Below are positions 1-9,374 of a stretch of DNA of 64,000 nt, one piece after another. The stretch spans positions 403,102,192-403,166,191 of the forward strand of contig CM060921.1 in assembly GCA_030737875.1 (NCBI GenBank), written 5' to 3'. Made by a program: the position numbers and the translations under genes. Source of the stretch: Allium sativum (lineage: Eukaryota; Streptophyta; Magnoliopsida; Asparagales; Amaryllidaceae). The stretch's first letter is position 1. Every line of letters starts with the position of its first letter. A model generated the notes under the pieces. That model ran no database searches. It was not told the origin of the DNA and saw nothing but the letters and a program-made list of their open reading frames with translations.

Positions 1-616
1 TGCATTTGTTATTACAACGACCTGCATTTTCACCCGCTTCAGGTCGATATATACTTACCAACTCAAACCATTCGAAACTGCAAAATGTTATTTGTCATGG
101 GGTTAAAAATAACTCTTCACAGAATCACAGACACAGAAACACAGAATATCTCACAGCGGAAGTAAATTTTATACAATAATATAAAATTTTCATTTACAAA
201 AATCAGAGTACAGAAATAATACAGATATGGCTGAAGACTGAACACAAATGTTTATTAACACAAGAAGAAATAAAATAAACCAAGTACACAAGGATAGAAG
301 ACTAGACTCCAGAAATACTCGAGCTCTAACAGGCAAATCTCCAAAGCTGAAATACTCGGTATGACTCAAGCTTTTATCACGAAAATAAACAAACAAAATA
401 CTCGAGTCAGGACTAACATTCTCATATAAACGAATCAACTCAAGTGAAATGTTTAATAAAATGCATCAATAGCTTAAAGAATGCTTGGGATTACATCCTC
501 TAAGGATCCAGGAAACTAATACATATTTTAATAGTGTCTATTCGGTAAATTAAATATAATAAAAATAACGTAAGCATGATTACATTTTTACCCTTACGTT
601 GTTTACAGAAATAGTC
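1..616 (-). mobile_element. fragment of a sixth LTR element (family F), truncated by element D
   Basis: No coding region is visible. Near base 14 the text reads TACAACGACCTGCATTTTC, close to the LTR edges of A and B (TGTAACGACCCG...). About 130 bases further in, near 146-160, ATCTCACAGCGGAA matches the block found about 100-190 bases from the LTR 3' end in A, B, D and E. This fits the terminal part of a minus-oriented LTR of the same superfamily, into which D inserted at 616/617. The three-hairpin cassette of the other families is not recognisable here. It could instead be an unrelated AT-rich repeat. Confidence 0.4.
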
Positions 617-652
617 TGTAACGGCCCGAAAATCCATACTGATTTTAGCTGA

Positions 653-657
653 CTAAT
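653..657. repeat. target-site duplication of E, left copy (CTAAT)
   Basis: CTAAT directly precedes the TGTAATGACC edge of E and is repeated at 14203-14207. The uninterrupted D right LTR near 22145-22165 shows a single CTAAT at the same place. Confidence 0.95.
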
Positions 658-1257
658 TGTAATGACCCGGATTTTTATGGGTTAATTTTAAAATATTTAA
701 TATGGATTTAAATATTGACTTAAGTAAATAAATCAATTCGTATAGGGAGTAATCGATTTAAAAATCAATTTCAATTTAATATTGAAAATATTAAATTTAT
801 CAGAATACGAAAATGGATTTAGTTGAATTCAAATTTTAATTTGAATTGAAAACAGTTCAAATAATTAATTTGAAATTTTAACGATAATAATATTTATTGA
901 TTTTCGAAGAAATAAATTGTCTAAAATAAAATTATATCTATTTAAATTAATATCTTCTACAGATGATCGAATTGGACCTCGTGACCTATCCCAGTGGGTC
1001 CGGAATAGGGGTATTACCCTAAGAATGCCAGTCGTTGGGTTCAGAAAGGAGTTCGACATCATGGGTATTTTAAATTTAAGGATACGGTTTTTAATTTAAT
1101 TAAATTTAAATAAATTAAAAAAATTCCCTTCCTTTCGTGTGGACCAAAACCAAGCAACAAGGCAAATTAAAATGGCCTTGGTGTTCGATTTAAAACTCGC
1201 AGAAAAATGAAAGGAAGGAAGGCAAACACGTTTCCCCTTTTCTCTTTTCCTTCCTCT

Positions 1258-1265
1258 TATAAAAT
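1258..1265 (+). promoter_or_regulatory. candidate TATA box of the E 5' LTR
   Basis: TATAAAAT follows a pyrimidine-rich run and is followed about 30 bases later by C/T-rich sequence typical of plant transcription starts. It would give a U3 of about 0.6 kb and leave roughly 4.2 kb of LTR transcribed. The same box is at 9975-9982 in the other LTR. Confidence 0.55.
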
Positions 1266-2129
1266 CACGGCTAATCCTTGTTCTGTTCTCTTAAAAACTG
1301 AAGTCGTCGTTCTCCCCACTCTTTAGCTAACTAAATCAAAAGGGCAGCGCTCCAACTTCAAAGCAACGCTCGATTCTGGAATGGTCGACCTAGGGCTGAA
1401 CGCGCTCGATGAACTGTGGTGAGTGGCGCGATTCGAGTGGTTCGGAGAGGTGATGGGGGACCGTGACTTGGGATTTGGGGGATCTCCAGTAGCTCAACAG
1501 CAAGCTTGAGGCGCTCATGAAATCGGTGGAACGCTGGACTGGGAGCGACGAAATCAATCATGAGGTCGAGATCTGGAGTGCTCGAGTTCCTGTATTTGCC
1601 AAGAGGGGTGCGGTTGTTCTCATGGCAGACGATGGTACTGCAGTTGGCAGTGGGATTGGAGGGTTTGCCGTAGAAAGCTAGAAGTCAGGGTGCTTGATGG
1701 AGTTGATGGGGGTTTGAGGCACGGCAGTGATGTCGCATTGGTTGCAGGAGGCTGATCCAAGAGTGATATGTTAGGAAGAAAATTATAGTTGACTACAAGG
1801 TGTATGGTAAATTGCCGGAATGGATGGATGAAGTGTATTTGCGTTGTTTGTTTTTGGAGATGTCCGAGAATTCATTTCGGAAACTAGTCGAGTTATCCAA
1901 GAAAGCAAGGTGTAGATAGATACAGTCGAGACAACTCATAGACGTGATGACATGGAATTTTAACGGGATGGTCTGCAAATATAAATCTGTGAGTAAATCT
2001 CACCTTTTATTTAGAAATTATCTTTATATAGTTAAAAATAATTGTTTGTGCTTGTTTGAATGCTGTTTGATTGTTTTAAAATATATATTTGTTATTTTGG
2101 ATATATATATATTGGGTTGATGATTGGTT

Positions 2130-2320
2130 GGATTCCCGCAGTTTCATTACTGGATGTCGGCGGTACCATAGCGGATGATTACCCTATACGCCCCACGCTA
2201 TGATTAGTGGATGACCTTCTATACCGCGATATCCTGCCTCGAAGCAGGATGGTATTATTTATGTGCTAACGTCTGTAGATGCAGGAAAACAGGTTGGAGG
2301 AATCCAACTGGATTCCTCAA
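2130..2320 (+). other. GC-richer structured island in the E LTR
   Basis: Three inverted repeats occur in a row: CATAGCG...CGCTATG (2167-2202), ATCCTGC-CTCGAA-GCAGGAT (2231-2250), and GGAGGAATCC...GGATTCCTC (about 2296-2318). The first two are specific to E. The third is also in the B and D LTRs. The second E LTR carries the same island near 10855-11040, with base changes in the third stem. Confidence 0.6.
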
Positions 2321-2570
2321 AAATATATATTATCTGTTTGTTTGTTTGATATCATATATATACATATATGATGTGTTAAAAATCAAATGATTGAAAATTG
2401 GTTGATTTGATTGTTTAAAATAACAATGGGGCTTGAATATTGATTTATAAAAATATCGAAAAGGGTATTTGAGATTTAAAAAGGGAATTCTATTTTATAA
2501 ACAGAATTTGAATTTTTAATGAACTAGGGAAAATATTAACTTGTTTGAATATATAAAACAAGTATGGAAT

Positions 2571-2800
2571 TTATAAACTTTGTTTATAAATAAAAAGATG
2601 GGATTTGAATTGAATTTATAAACTTTGTTTATAAATAAAAAGATGGGATTTGAATTGAATTTATAAACTTTGTTTATAAAGGAAAAGCTGGGATTTGAAT
2701 TGAATTTATAAACTTTGTTTATAAAGGAAAATGTGGGATTTGAATTGAATTTATAAACTTTGTTTATAAATATATAATGGGGGGATTTTTAAGTAAAGTT
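2571..2800 (+). repeat. 45-bp tandem repeat in E 5' LTR
   Basis: Units start at 2571, 2616, 2661, 2706 and 2751 and then decay. Each contains TTTATAAAC-TTT-GTTTATAAA, a near-perfect inverted repeat. The same array lies from about 11293 in the 3' LTR. Confidence 0.9.
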
Positions 2801-3219
2801 ATAAACGTTGTTTATAAATAATACTGAGAATTCAAATAGAATTTGAATATAGAATTCAAATGGACTTTAAACTATAGAATTTGAAAATAGAATACAAATG
2901 AAGTTTGAATAAAGAGAATTCAAATAGAATTGAATTGGAATTTGAATAAGAAGTCGATAAGGAAATGAGAGTATGAGTATAATTAGAATTTGTTAATATG
3001 AAAGTTAAAATATATTTGAACATGTCATGTTCAAATATAAAGGTGAAATAGACTGAAGAGTTAAGTAACAAATTTATTTAACAAATTTAGTTAAAACGAT
3101 TGGTATAGTTAAAATAGATTGGACAGGTATAAATATACAGGAGACAAGTTTGGAATAAAGTATAGAAGTGAAATAAATAGAATGCTCGACAAAAAAGTAT
3201 GTATTTAATTCATATATGA

Positions 3220-3350
3220 GATTTTATGCGCCGTATCGGCTAGCCGCTTGGCTTTTCTTTTTCTTTTTGATTGGAAAAGGCCTGTGTGGCAGTTTGTGGA
3301 TTTTCCCGATGTTCCCGGTACAAAGGAGGTAATGGCGAATTTTTCCGGAA
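3220..3350. other. conserved GC-rich island M2 in E LTR
   Basis: An island within AT-rich DNA contains GCCGTATCGGCTAGCCGC and the CCCGG...CAAAGGAGGT...GGCGAATTTTTCCGG text. Related islands, in the matching orientation, lie in the B interior (46690-46840 and, weaker, 45440-45600), in the D interior (20900-21045) and in the other E LTR (11940-12072). Its role is unknown. The antisense reading frames across it are not preserved between copies. Confidence 0.6.
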
Positions 3351-4129
3351 ATTTAAGGAGATAGAATATTTTTAAGATAATTTGATAGTTAGAAATCAAC
3401 GTATCAATATATATAGAAGTTGATAAGGAAGCGAATTCAGAAATAGAATAGTATAATCAAAAAGGAAGTATAAGAATAAAATCTAGTAAGAATAGAAAGA
3501 GAAAGGGTATACGTGTTTAAAAGTGAAGAAGTAGTTGTTTGGTATTGATTATTCGAGTAAGTAGTCATATCTGCTTTGACGTTATAAATGTTATTCAGTC
3601 AAGGTCTGAGAGGTAGTTATACCCCCAACTTGATTGATTTCATTATTAACAAATAAATAGTAAGATTTCAGGCTCGAAGATTAATGTTGAATAAGATTTA
3701 GTTGAATATAGTATTTGGGTTGTCGTAACGATGTTTTACACAACATCCGTTTTAACCCAAATGAAATGTAAGCTCGGAAATAGATGTTAAATATTTCCTA
3801 AGTATAGAAATAAACGAGATCGGAAAGAGATAAGTAATTGGAATATTTTCCAATTATAAATAACATATATTTTCTAAAGTTAGAAAATAAAGGAAGGCGA
3901 TATTCGGAAATGTTTTCCAAATAACGTAAAAGGCCAATATAGTTATTGAAAATATTTGGTTAACAAATATTGATAAAGAAATAGAGAAGTGATTTAATTA
4001 ATGGAATATTAATTAAGGGCTCAGTGATTGTTTGATAATTGGATGAACACTTGTTTTCTTCGATAGTTAAATCATCGACTATTGAAACACTTGTTTTTAT
4101 TCGATAGTTAAATCACAGACTATCGAAGT

Positions 4130-5220
4130 TTCGACCATCGTTGTCAATATGGAGAGACCGGTTGGATTATTATCCGAAGAACCACTATGTATTTGCAGTA
4201 GCGTTGCGAATCAGATTATATAAAGATAATCGAAGATGGAGTAGAGTGCAAGTACTTTTTCCATTAATAGAAATTGTGCCTTCGGTTCATCCTATTCCTG
4301 GGTGACTTGTATGGATGAATGTCTGACAGAGTATTTCCAAAAAGGTCACGTACATTGATTTCTTCAACCGTACCAAGAGTGAAAGCGGAGAAGGAAACTT
4401 CTTTTAGCTAACACGTAATGTACTATGTAGACGTCAATTAGTGATTTTCGATGGATCTGACGATGTGACATTCGAAGTGAATCTGGTGTGATGATAAAGC
4501 GTAGCTTCAAGCCTCATCAGCTGGTAAATGATAGAAATCGGGCAGGCAGCATGGCTATGTAGGTCGCACTTATTAGGGTGTATAATCACCTAATCTAGAG
4601 TTTCATTTATTTCTAAAAATCTATTGTCGATGCTGTCCCATTCGGGAAATGGTTGCTGATCCCAACCGTTGGTGATATACATTCGATACACTTAAGCCAA
4701 ATGAGCGGTCGGTCATGTGTGGCTGAGTTGCAAGATGTTCTTGTTGAACTCGGTGTATTCTCCTATAGAGATATACCAGCGGAAGGTGGTTCCATACCTT
4801 GTCATAGTTGGAAATCCATTACCCAATAAGTGCTTGCGGTTTTGATTGTATATTATATATGTGGAATGTGAGATGCAAATGTTCCACTAGATTGTTATTT
4901 ACTTGATTTATACATTATTATAATATCAAAAGAGTTTTGATATAAAGATTATTATTCCTTTCAAAGGGATTTTGAAAGTTAAATCAAGTGTTTGGATTCT
5001 CATAAGGGAAAAACCCGTTCCGTGTTATACGGCGTGGTCTTATGAGATATCATTTAGTTTCTGAAACTGTTTTAAACTGTTTACTCATACCAGTCCCATG
5101 ACTGACCCGGAGTTTATTTTGTTTTGTTCTACCTAAACTCTTGGGTGCCCAAATTTGTACGGGCAGACAAGTAGTTCAGGATTTTTCAGATATATCTAAA
5201 GGAGCTTGGAGCAGGATGCT
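4130..5220 (+). other. approximately 1.1-kb block conserved among E, B and D LTRs
   Basis: The block runs from the GACCATCGTTGTCAATATGG region to just past the hairpin cassette. Recognisable counterparts are 31500-30420 in B (minus), 15550-14450 and 23500-22400 in D (minus), and a partial one at about 24990-23900 in C. Reading frames are not preserved, so the conservation points to RNA- or DNA-level function or common descent. Confidence 0.7.
4998..5165 (+). other. hairpins H0-H3 in the E 5' LTR
   Basis: H0: TCTCATAAG (4998-5006) pairs with CTTATGAGA (5039-5047) and encloses a small CCGT-GTTAT-ACGG hairpin (5020-5032). H1: CAGTC-CCAT-GACTG (5091-5104). H2: ACCC...GAGTTTA (5105-5116) pairs with TAAACTC...GGGT (5134-5146). 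H3: TGCCC (5146-5150) pairs with GGGCA (5161-5165). The structures are inferred from sequence and not folded by program. Confidence 0.65.
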
Positions 5221-5486
5221 TCAGCATTATCTAGTTATAGTGTTGTTCCGTTGTGTTGTAAGTGTTGTACTCTGATAAGTGTATGTTATACAGTTGAGCT
5301 TTTATATTTCAAAGATATGATATATTATATTTTGTTCCGCTGCGATGTGAGATTCTGTGTTGTTGTTTCTGTTCTTCATCTACCTTTTTCTTCTAAAAAA
5401 AATGTTTCGTATTTTCGTGATATTCGGGTTGGACGTATGATGTATATAGTCAACTCTGATGTTGCGGATTTGCGGGTCATTACAGT

Positions 5487-5498
5487 TGGGACCAGAGC
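5487..5498 (+). promoter_or_regulatory. E primer binding site, diverged
   Basis: TGGGACCAGAGC lies two bases after the LTR. It differs at two positions from the TGGTATCAGAGC site (complementary to plant initiator Met-tRNA 3' end) of A, B, C and D. Confidence 0.7.
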
Positions 5499-5937
5499 TT
5501 AGGTTGAGCGAATACCTAGGCTTGTTGGAATGTGCTCATAGAGAGAGGATCAGTAGTATCCTAGAATGAGTTGAGTGTATATATGTACAAGAGAGCGTAT
5601 TTGTTATTTGATATAAAAACTGTTTTATATTGTGTTGGCTAGTCTGTTGAGTGGATTATAAATTTTGGTCGAATCGTGGGACGCCACGATATCGATAGGA
5701 GTTTATAAACACTTGAACAGAAGATTGGACACGATATTGTTTTAAATAGTTGAATTGATTGCTAGGATTAAAATCGAATTAGATTATAAAACAGAAATAG
5801 TTATATATATAACCAATGGAATTTATATATGAAATCAAATATACAAATGAGATGAATTGAAATTGAATTCAAACCAGAATTAAGTATTTAAAATCCTGGG
5901 AGTTTGGAAAATATTTTTTCTAAATGAATGTCAAGTG

Positions 5938-6050
5938 ATATAGCACTGAACTCACTTCAGTGGCTGGGAAATAATTCTGATGATGGTCGCAACATCACCA
6001 GTGTTCATTTTCGAGTTTCTAAGTGATGAATTGCTGCCTTAGAAAAGTTT
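5938..6050 (+). other. conserved leader element with 25-nt hairpin (E copy)
   Basis: The 25-base inverted repeat at 5977-6001 reads CTGATGATG...CATCACCAG, with one mismatch. It is enclosed by GAACTCACTT on the left and CGAGTTTCTAAGTGA on the right, where TCACTT can pair with AAGTGA. The same arrangement is in D (21404-21505) and B (47880-47990). It lies about 450-570 bases after the LTR, a position where retroelement packaging signals can lie. That role is inferred. Confidence 0.65.
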
Positions 6051-6149
6051 TTGATGGAAATTTGTTTAAAAAGAAACAAGTTGTTTGAAAATTCAAATGT
6101 TTTGAATTTGAGATATATATATATATGTATGTATATATTTATATTACTT

Positions 6150-7010
6150 CAAAGGAATTTTGAAATTGGAATTGGAATATAGATTTCAAATAGAAGTGAA
6201 ATGGGAATTGGAATATAGATTTCAAATAGAAGTAAAATATAAGGATTCAAATAGGATTTGAAATGGAATTTTAAACATATATAATTCAAATAAAATGTGA
6301 GTATAACATTTGAATATAGAATTTGAATAAAGAAAATTCAAAATAGAAATTCAATATAGAAATTCAATATAGAAATTCAAATGGCGTTTGAATATAGTAA
6401 TTTAAAAGGGAATTCAAATATAGAATTTGAACATAGAAATTTAAATAGGATTTGAATAAAGAAAATTTAAATAGAAATTGTATAAGAAAAATTGAAATGG
6501 AATTTGAATTCAAAGGAATTCAAATGGATTTGAATAAAGAAAAGTCAAATTAAGATTTGAATATTAGAATTCAAATGGAATTTGGTTAAATAGAATTTCA
6601 AAGAGAATATAAAGTGGAGGTTGAATATTAGAATTCAAAGAAAATATAAAGTTTGAAATAGAATTTTAAATAAAAGGAGTTTAAATAGAATTTGAATTCA
6701 AAGTGAAATTAAATAGAATTTGAATTCAAAGGATTTCAAATAGAAATTGAACAAAGGATTTCAAATAGAAATTGAACAAAGGAATTTAAATAGAAATTGA
6801 ATAAAGGATTTCAAATGGAATTTGAATAAGGGATTTGAAATGGGTTTTGAATAAAGGATTTCAAATAGAAATTGAAGATAAGAAATTCAAATAGAATTTG
6901 AAGATAAGGAATTGAAATAGAATTTGAATAGAAGAAAATTCAAATAGAAATTGAATAGAAGGAAATAATATAGAGTTTGAATAAAGAAATTCAAATGGAA
7001 TTTGAATATT
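6150..7010 (+). repeat. degenerate inverted-repeat array, ATTCAAAT/ATTTGAAT type
   Basis: Dozens of short units such as ATTCAAAT-AGA-ATTTGAAT occur at roughly 20-40-base spacing. Each is a potential hairpin. Units are too degenerate for a fixed period. Confidence 0.85.
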
Positions 7011-7149
7011 GTAAATATATAGGATTTGTATATTAGAAGTGAAATAGATTGGGAATATTATGTTGAAATGGAAAAAAATGGATATGATACATATTGAAAA
7101 TATATCAGAATGGAGTTGAATTTATAAACAAAGTTAGAATGTTTATATT

Positions 7150-7450
7150 TATAAATATAATTAAAACGAGCTCGTCGTAACGTGGCAGTTCGTAAATTGA
7201 CGATTCGAACTTCAATTTAGTATACAGAACTCAATTGAAGTCGGAATTCTTTGAAACAAGAATCGTCGGGACCAGTTGAACAATAGTTTTCTAATGAAAG
7301 AGAAAAATCTGGATTTCGTCGTATAGATTTTGAGTTATATCAAAATCAAATTTTTAGAAAAGCAGCGCCAGAACCATTATAAAACCATAACGGTTTAATT
7401 AAATAAATAAAAGGATTTTTAGGAAATAAAATCCGAATTGGCATTAGAAA
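7150..7450 (+). other. U3-like block inside the E interior
   Basis: Text around GCAGTTCGTAA, GAACTTCAATT, GGGACCAGTTGAACA and AAAAGCAGCGCCAG matches, in element orientation, the U3 block of D (20355-20575, minus) and more weakly that of B (35040-35250, minus). In E it is outside the LTRs. Confidence 0.6.
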
Positions 7451-7889
7451 AATCCAGACTGGACATATAAAATAAATATGAACTCCAGTGAAGTAAGTGA
7501 AATGATTTTAAGACAAAAATCATATTTTAAATGGTTAAATAGAATTAACTAAATTGGAGAATAATTAGTAAAAGGAAATTTGAATCGAAATTGGCTTTTT
7601 GGATAAGTGAAAGAGATTGAGAATTTATATTCGAAATCGAATATATAGCTCGAGTTGAAAATATAATTAGATTAGTTTATAATTAAGTTGACATATATTT
7701 GAACAAGTTATATTCAAATAAAAGGGTGAACTAGGCAAAATGGTTAATTAGCAACTAGTTAATGGGAATTTGAATGATTGAAATTAAATTTAACTTAAGT
7801 AAGTTAAATGGATCGAAATGGATAAATTGAGTAAAATCAATGTGAATGAATATGAATTGGGAATGAATAAAGGAAAAACCAAAAGAGTT

Positions 7890-8110
7890 AAAAACAAAAT
7901 ATATTTGTAAAACAAATATAAAGGAAATATATTTGTAAAACAAATACAAAGGAAGTTATGTGCAAACAAATAGAAGGAGAAATATTTGTAAAAACATTTA
8001 CAAATAGAATTTAAAAGGAAATATTTGTAAAACATTTACAAATAGATTAAATGGAAATATTTATTTATAGACAATAAATAGAATGTTATAAATGAGATAT
8101 TTATTTGTTA
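7890..8110 (+). repeat. inverted-repeat array, ATTTGTAAAACAAAT type
   Basis: Repeated ATATTTGTAAAACAAATA-like units can each fold on themselves. The array grades into TTTATTTGTTAAATAAA units at its right end. Confidence 0.8.
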
Positions 8111-8439
8111 AATAAATAGAATTTAATCAAAGTAATATTTAGAAGATGAACAGAAAATGGAATTCTGTTTTTAACAGATAAATAGAAAGATTAATTTATA
8201 AATAACAGTTTATAAATCAAATTAAATATTTATCATTCGATAAATGGAATATATAAGTCTGAACTTATATAGAGGAGAGATATTGGTTTTTAACACTGAT
8301 AGTTTTAAATAGAAGGGGTACACAACACTTGTCTAAGTGAAGTAACGTTATTAAAGAGAACATTTATAAAGTGAAGAACCGTTACTAAAAGTAAATCTTT
8401 ATAAATGAATAAATGTTATACAATAAGAGTTATTCGAAT

Positions 8440-9270
8440 AGGAGAAGTCGATTAGAGTTAGAATAAATCGATTTGAGTAAGAATTAACCAGTTAGGGTTA
8501 ATCAGTTAGGGTTAATCCGTAGAGTTAATTGAATATTAGTTATTCAATTAGAATTTTTTGAATATTTGTTATTCAAATTAAGAGTTAACCAGATAGAGTT
8601 AATTGAACATAGTTAATCGAATTAGGATTTAATTGAATGTTAGTTATTCAATTAAAGTTGATCGAATATAGTTATTGAAATAGAGTCAGTCAAACAAAGT
8701 TACTCAGGATAAGTTGTCATTTCGTACGACTGCTAGCGTAATTCGCAGGGCTGCAGATAGCCTAGGGCGGTCGGATGTTTCCTGAGGGAATCAGGCGTAA
8801 CCATTGTGATTGCTGCGATCTAGAGTCAAGCGAATGGAGTTAAAGGAGTTATCGAATATTAGTTATTCGAATAGAATTAAAGGAGTTATCGAATATAGTT
8901 TATTTGAAAGGAATTATCGAATTTGGTTATTCGGAAGGAGTTATCGATTATTTGTTAATCGAAATGAGTTATCGATTATAGTTTAATCGAAAAGAGTTAT
9001 CGATTAGTTTAATCGAAGTGAATTGTAGAATATTGGTTATTCGAAGGAGTTATCGAATTTAGTTATTCGATGGAGTTAATCGATAAGAGTTAAATCCAAT
9101 AGAGTTAATTGATAAGAGTAAATTGAATTGAGTAAATCGAATATAGTTTATTCAAAGAAAGGTTTTCGAATCTAGTTATTCGAAAGAGAGATTATCGAAT
9201 ATAGTTATTTGAAGGGAGGAGTTATCGAATAGGGATTTATTCGAAAGAGAGTTACGTAAGGAAGTTTGAA
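8440..9270 (+). repeat. inverted-repeat array, ATCGAATA/TATTCGAT type
   Basis: Units such as TTATCGAATATAGTTATTCG and ATCGATTATAGTTTAATCGA recur, interrupted by a GC-richer island at 8700-8830 with no recognised counterpart elsewhere in the window. Every unit is a potential short hairpin. Confidence 0.85.
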
Positions 9271-9338
9271 ATGTTGAGTATCAACATAAATAAGTTTTGA
9301 AAAGATAAATGGGTTTGTAGCACTTTTCCTACCTTCGC

Positions 9339-9374
9339 AATTTCGAGGATGAAATTATTTTAAGTGGGGAAGAT
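9339..9374 (+). promoter_or_regulatory. E pre-tract hairpin and polypurine tract
   Basis: AATTTCG-AGGA-TGAAATT (9339-9356) is an 18-base hairpin. AAGTGGGGAAGAT (9362-9374) is the polypurine tract and abuts the 3' LTR. Confidence 0.8.

Larger units (their letters stand above)
658..5484 (+). repeat. E 5' LTR
   Basis: It starts TGTAATGACCCG and ends CGGGTCATTACA, so its two ends are a perfect 12-bp inverted repeat. From left to right: short AT-rich U3; TATA box at 1258-1265; GC-richer stretch 1320-1780; structured island 2130-2320; 45-bp tandem repeats from 2571; island M2 (about 3220-3350); motif block 3590-3770 shared with B; the approximately 1.1-kb block shared with B and D from about 4130; hairpin cassette 4998-5165; LTR end. 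Small open frames here (for example 5206-5502) overlap the structured region and are not thought to be genes. Confidence 0.93.
5485..9374 (+). mobile_element. E internal region, non-coding
   Basis: No gag, protease, RT or integrase text was found in any frame. Contents in order: primer site 5487-5498; leader shared with A (GAGAGCGTATTTGTTATT near 5590); hairpin-bearing island 5938-6050 shared with B and D; inverted-repeat arrays 6150-7010; a block at 7150-7450 that matches the U3 of B and D; arrays 7890-8110 and 8440-9270 with a GC-richer island at 8700-8830; pre-tract hairpin 9339-9356; polypurine tract. Confidence 0.85.

Noticed and set aside
5206..5502. 98-residue frame, with a 114-residue counterpart at 13924-14268
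   Set aside because: They are sister LTR copies reading through the LTR 3' end. The 3' copy runs out into D. The frame is not kept in B or D.
5970..6010. Hammerhead ribozyme (CTGATGA motif, as in plant retrozymes)
   Set aside because: No GAAA core follows the expected stem, and the D copy lacks CTGATGA. The hairpin is conserved as a stem, not as a catalytic core.
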